From an uncultured Bacteroidota bacterium (GTDB lineage: Bacteria; Bacteroidota; Rhodothermia; Rhodothermales; Salinibacteraceae): DNA of 64,000 bases. The notes beneath the pieces are model-generated. The model was not told where the DNA came from and did not search any database. It worked only from the letters and a program-made list of their open reading frames with translations. Positions 63,354 through 64,000 of the stretch are shown in pieces (the stretch's first letter is position 1; each line of letters opens with the position of its first letter). The stretch lies in the NCBI GenBank assembly GCA_913055845.1, contig CAJXKO010000004.1, forward strand, positions 1 to 64,000, written 5' to 3'. The translations under genes were made by a program, and so were the position numbers.

Positions 63354-64000
63354 ATGACATCGTCTCTCGCTGTCCTTGCCGACCGTGTTGCGGCGCAGCT
63401 GGATCGTCCCCTGCCGGGCCATGAAGCGCACCTCACCATGGCACCGCGGTACCCCGCGCGGCGGGCCGACCTGTCGATTGAGAATCGTGCGTGCCGGAAG
63501 GCTGGGGTGCTTGTCCTTCTCCACCTCCACAACGACGCGCCCGCTGTGGTGCTCACGGTCCGCCGGGACCACCTGCCCGACCACGCGGGGCAGATTTCTT
63601 TCCCCGGGGGCGAGCGCGAGGGCGACGAATCGCTGCCTGAAACGGCGCTCCGGGAGGCCGAGGAAGAAATTGCGCTCCTCCCCTCTTCCGTGAAAATGCT
63701 TGGGCATCTCACCCCGCTTTACATTCCCCCGTCCAACTTTTGCGTGCATCCGTTCGTGGGCCAGGCCACATCTATGCTCGACCTCCCCCCGACCGACGAT
63801 GAGGTGGGCGAGGTGCTCCACGTCCCCCTTACACACCTCTTGGCCCCAGCCACCAGCGCGGTAGAGAGCCGGCGGCTGAAGGGGGAGGAGGTGAACGTCC
63901 CGTACTACGATGTGGCGGGACACAAGGTGTGGGGCGCCACGGCGATGATGCTGGCCGAATTCCTGACCGTCACGCGCCAGGCCGCGGCCTCCGCCGAGTG
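63354..64000 (+). CDS. Nudix hydrolase, CoA pyrophosphatase-like (open at right edge)
   Basis: From the ATG at 63354 the frame is open for 215 codons to the window edge, where the last bases are GAG TG; if the next base is A the protein ends there, so it may be almost complete. The sequence starts MTSSLAVLADRVAAQLDRPL. The CoA-pyrophosphatase pattern DHAGQISFPGGEREGDE is followed by the Nudix helix TALREAEEEIALLP, with Ala where the Gly of REUXEEXGU is usual. FCVHPFVGQA and VLHVPLTHLLAP follow. Such enzymes cut CoA or acyl-CoA to 3',5'-ADP and phosphopantetheine. Confidence 0.88.
   Translation, partial: MTSSLAVLADRVAAQLDRPLPGHEAHLTMAPRYPARRADLSIENRACRKAGVLVLLHLHNDAPAVVLTVRRDHLPDHAGQISFPGGEREGDESLPETALREAEEEIALLPSSVKMLGHLTPLYIPPSNFCVHPFVGQATSMLDLPPTDDEVGEVLHVPLTHLLAPATSAVESRRLKGEEVNVPYYDVAGHKVWGATAMMLAEFLTVTRQAAASAE

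Overview
The window looks like a chromosomal segment of an extremely halophilic member of the Rhodothermota, close to Salinibacter. The evidence is: high GC (by eye in the low to mid 60s); strongly acidic housekeeping proteins (IspH, E2, GlgE, TreS, IDH); Bacteroidota-type outer-membrane proteins ending in an aromatic residue; a CarboxypepD_reg-type TonB receptor; and almost no Shine-Dalgarno sequences. No rRNA, transposase, integrase, CRISPR array or recognisable defence island is present. It is mostly core genome with a few accessory patches.

Layout. 1-12.1 kb: a TIGR04282 transferase (cut by the left edge), a cysteine desulfurase, murA, then a minus-strand purD / NHL-propeller / giant outer-membrane-protein operon, then a plus-strand envelope trio (Omp85-like barrel, degenerate GT2-like membrane protein, NodB-type deacetylase). 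12.2-22.9 kb: a long minus-strand run with a MerR regulator, an SbcC/Rad50-type ATPase, CvpA, YqeY, PTS enzyme I and HPr, polyprenyl synthase, adk and two small membrane-associated proteins. 23-29 kb: an Nfu N-domain protein, a LuxC-like protein, ispH, a methyltransferase, an M20 peptidase and tRNA-Leu(CAA).

29.2-39.5 kb: an alpha-glucan/trehalose cluster (glgX divergent from glgE, then treS-mak fusion, then glgB). It encodes TreS -> maltokinase -> GlgE -> GlgB, which turns trehalose into branched glucan; GlgX takes the polymer apart. 39.6-46.9 kb: a probable metal-responsive operon (small lipoprotein, FecA-like TonB receptor, DUF4856 lipoprotein) behind a perfect palindrome overlapping a promoter, followed by a translationally coupled GT-C-like membrane protein and an FAD oxidoreductase. 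46.9-56.7 kb: a BON-MscS channel, YjbQ, an EEP lipoprotein, two tandem Bor-like lipoproteins of lower GC, hisS, a PtsN-like EIIA, an SLC12-type cation-chloride cotransporter and a phosphoesterase. 56.7-64 kb: pyruvate dehydrogenase E1alpha/E1beta/E2, a polyprenol-phosphate mannosyltransferase-like GT2, NADP-isocitrate dehydrogenase with a strong terminator, and a Nudix CoA pyrophosphatase at the right edge.

The most unusual items are: an E1alpha subunit with an N-terminal helix-hairpin-helix-like extension; a LuxC homologue and a GT2 homologue that seem to have lost catalytic residues; two palindromic operator-like sites (glgX/glgE and the TonB operon); and a degenerate GTTnnAn heptamer repeat that recurs in several intergenic gaps. 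I found no clear candidate for a wholly new multi-gene system.
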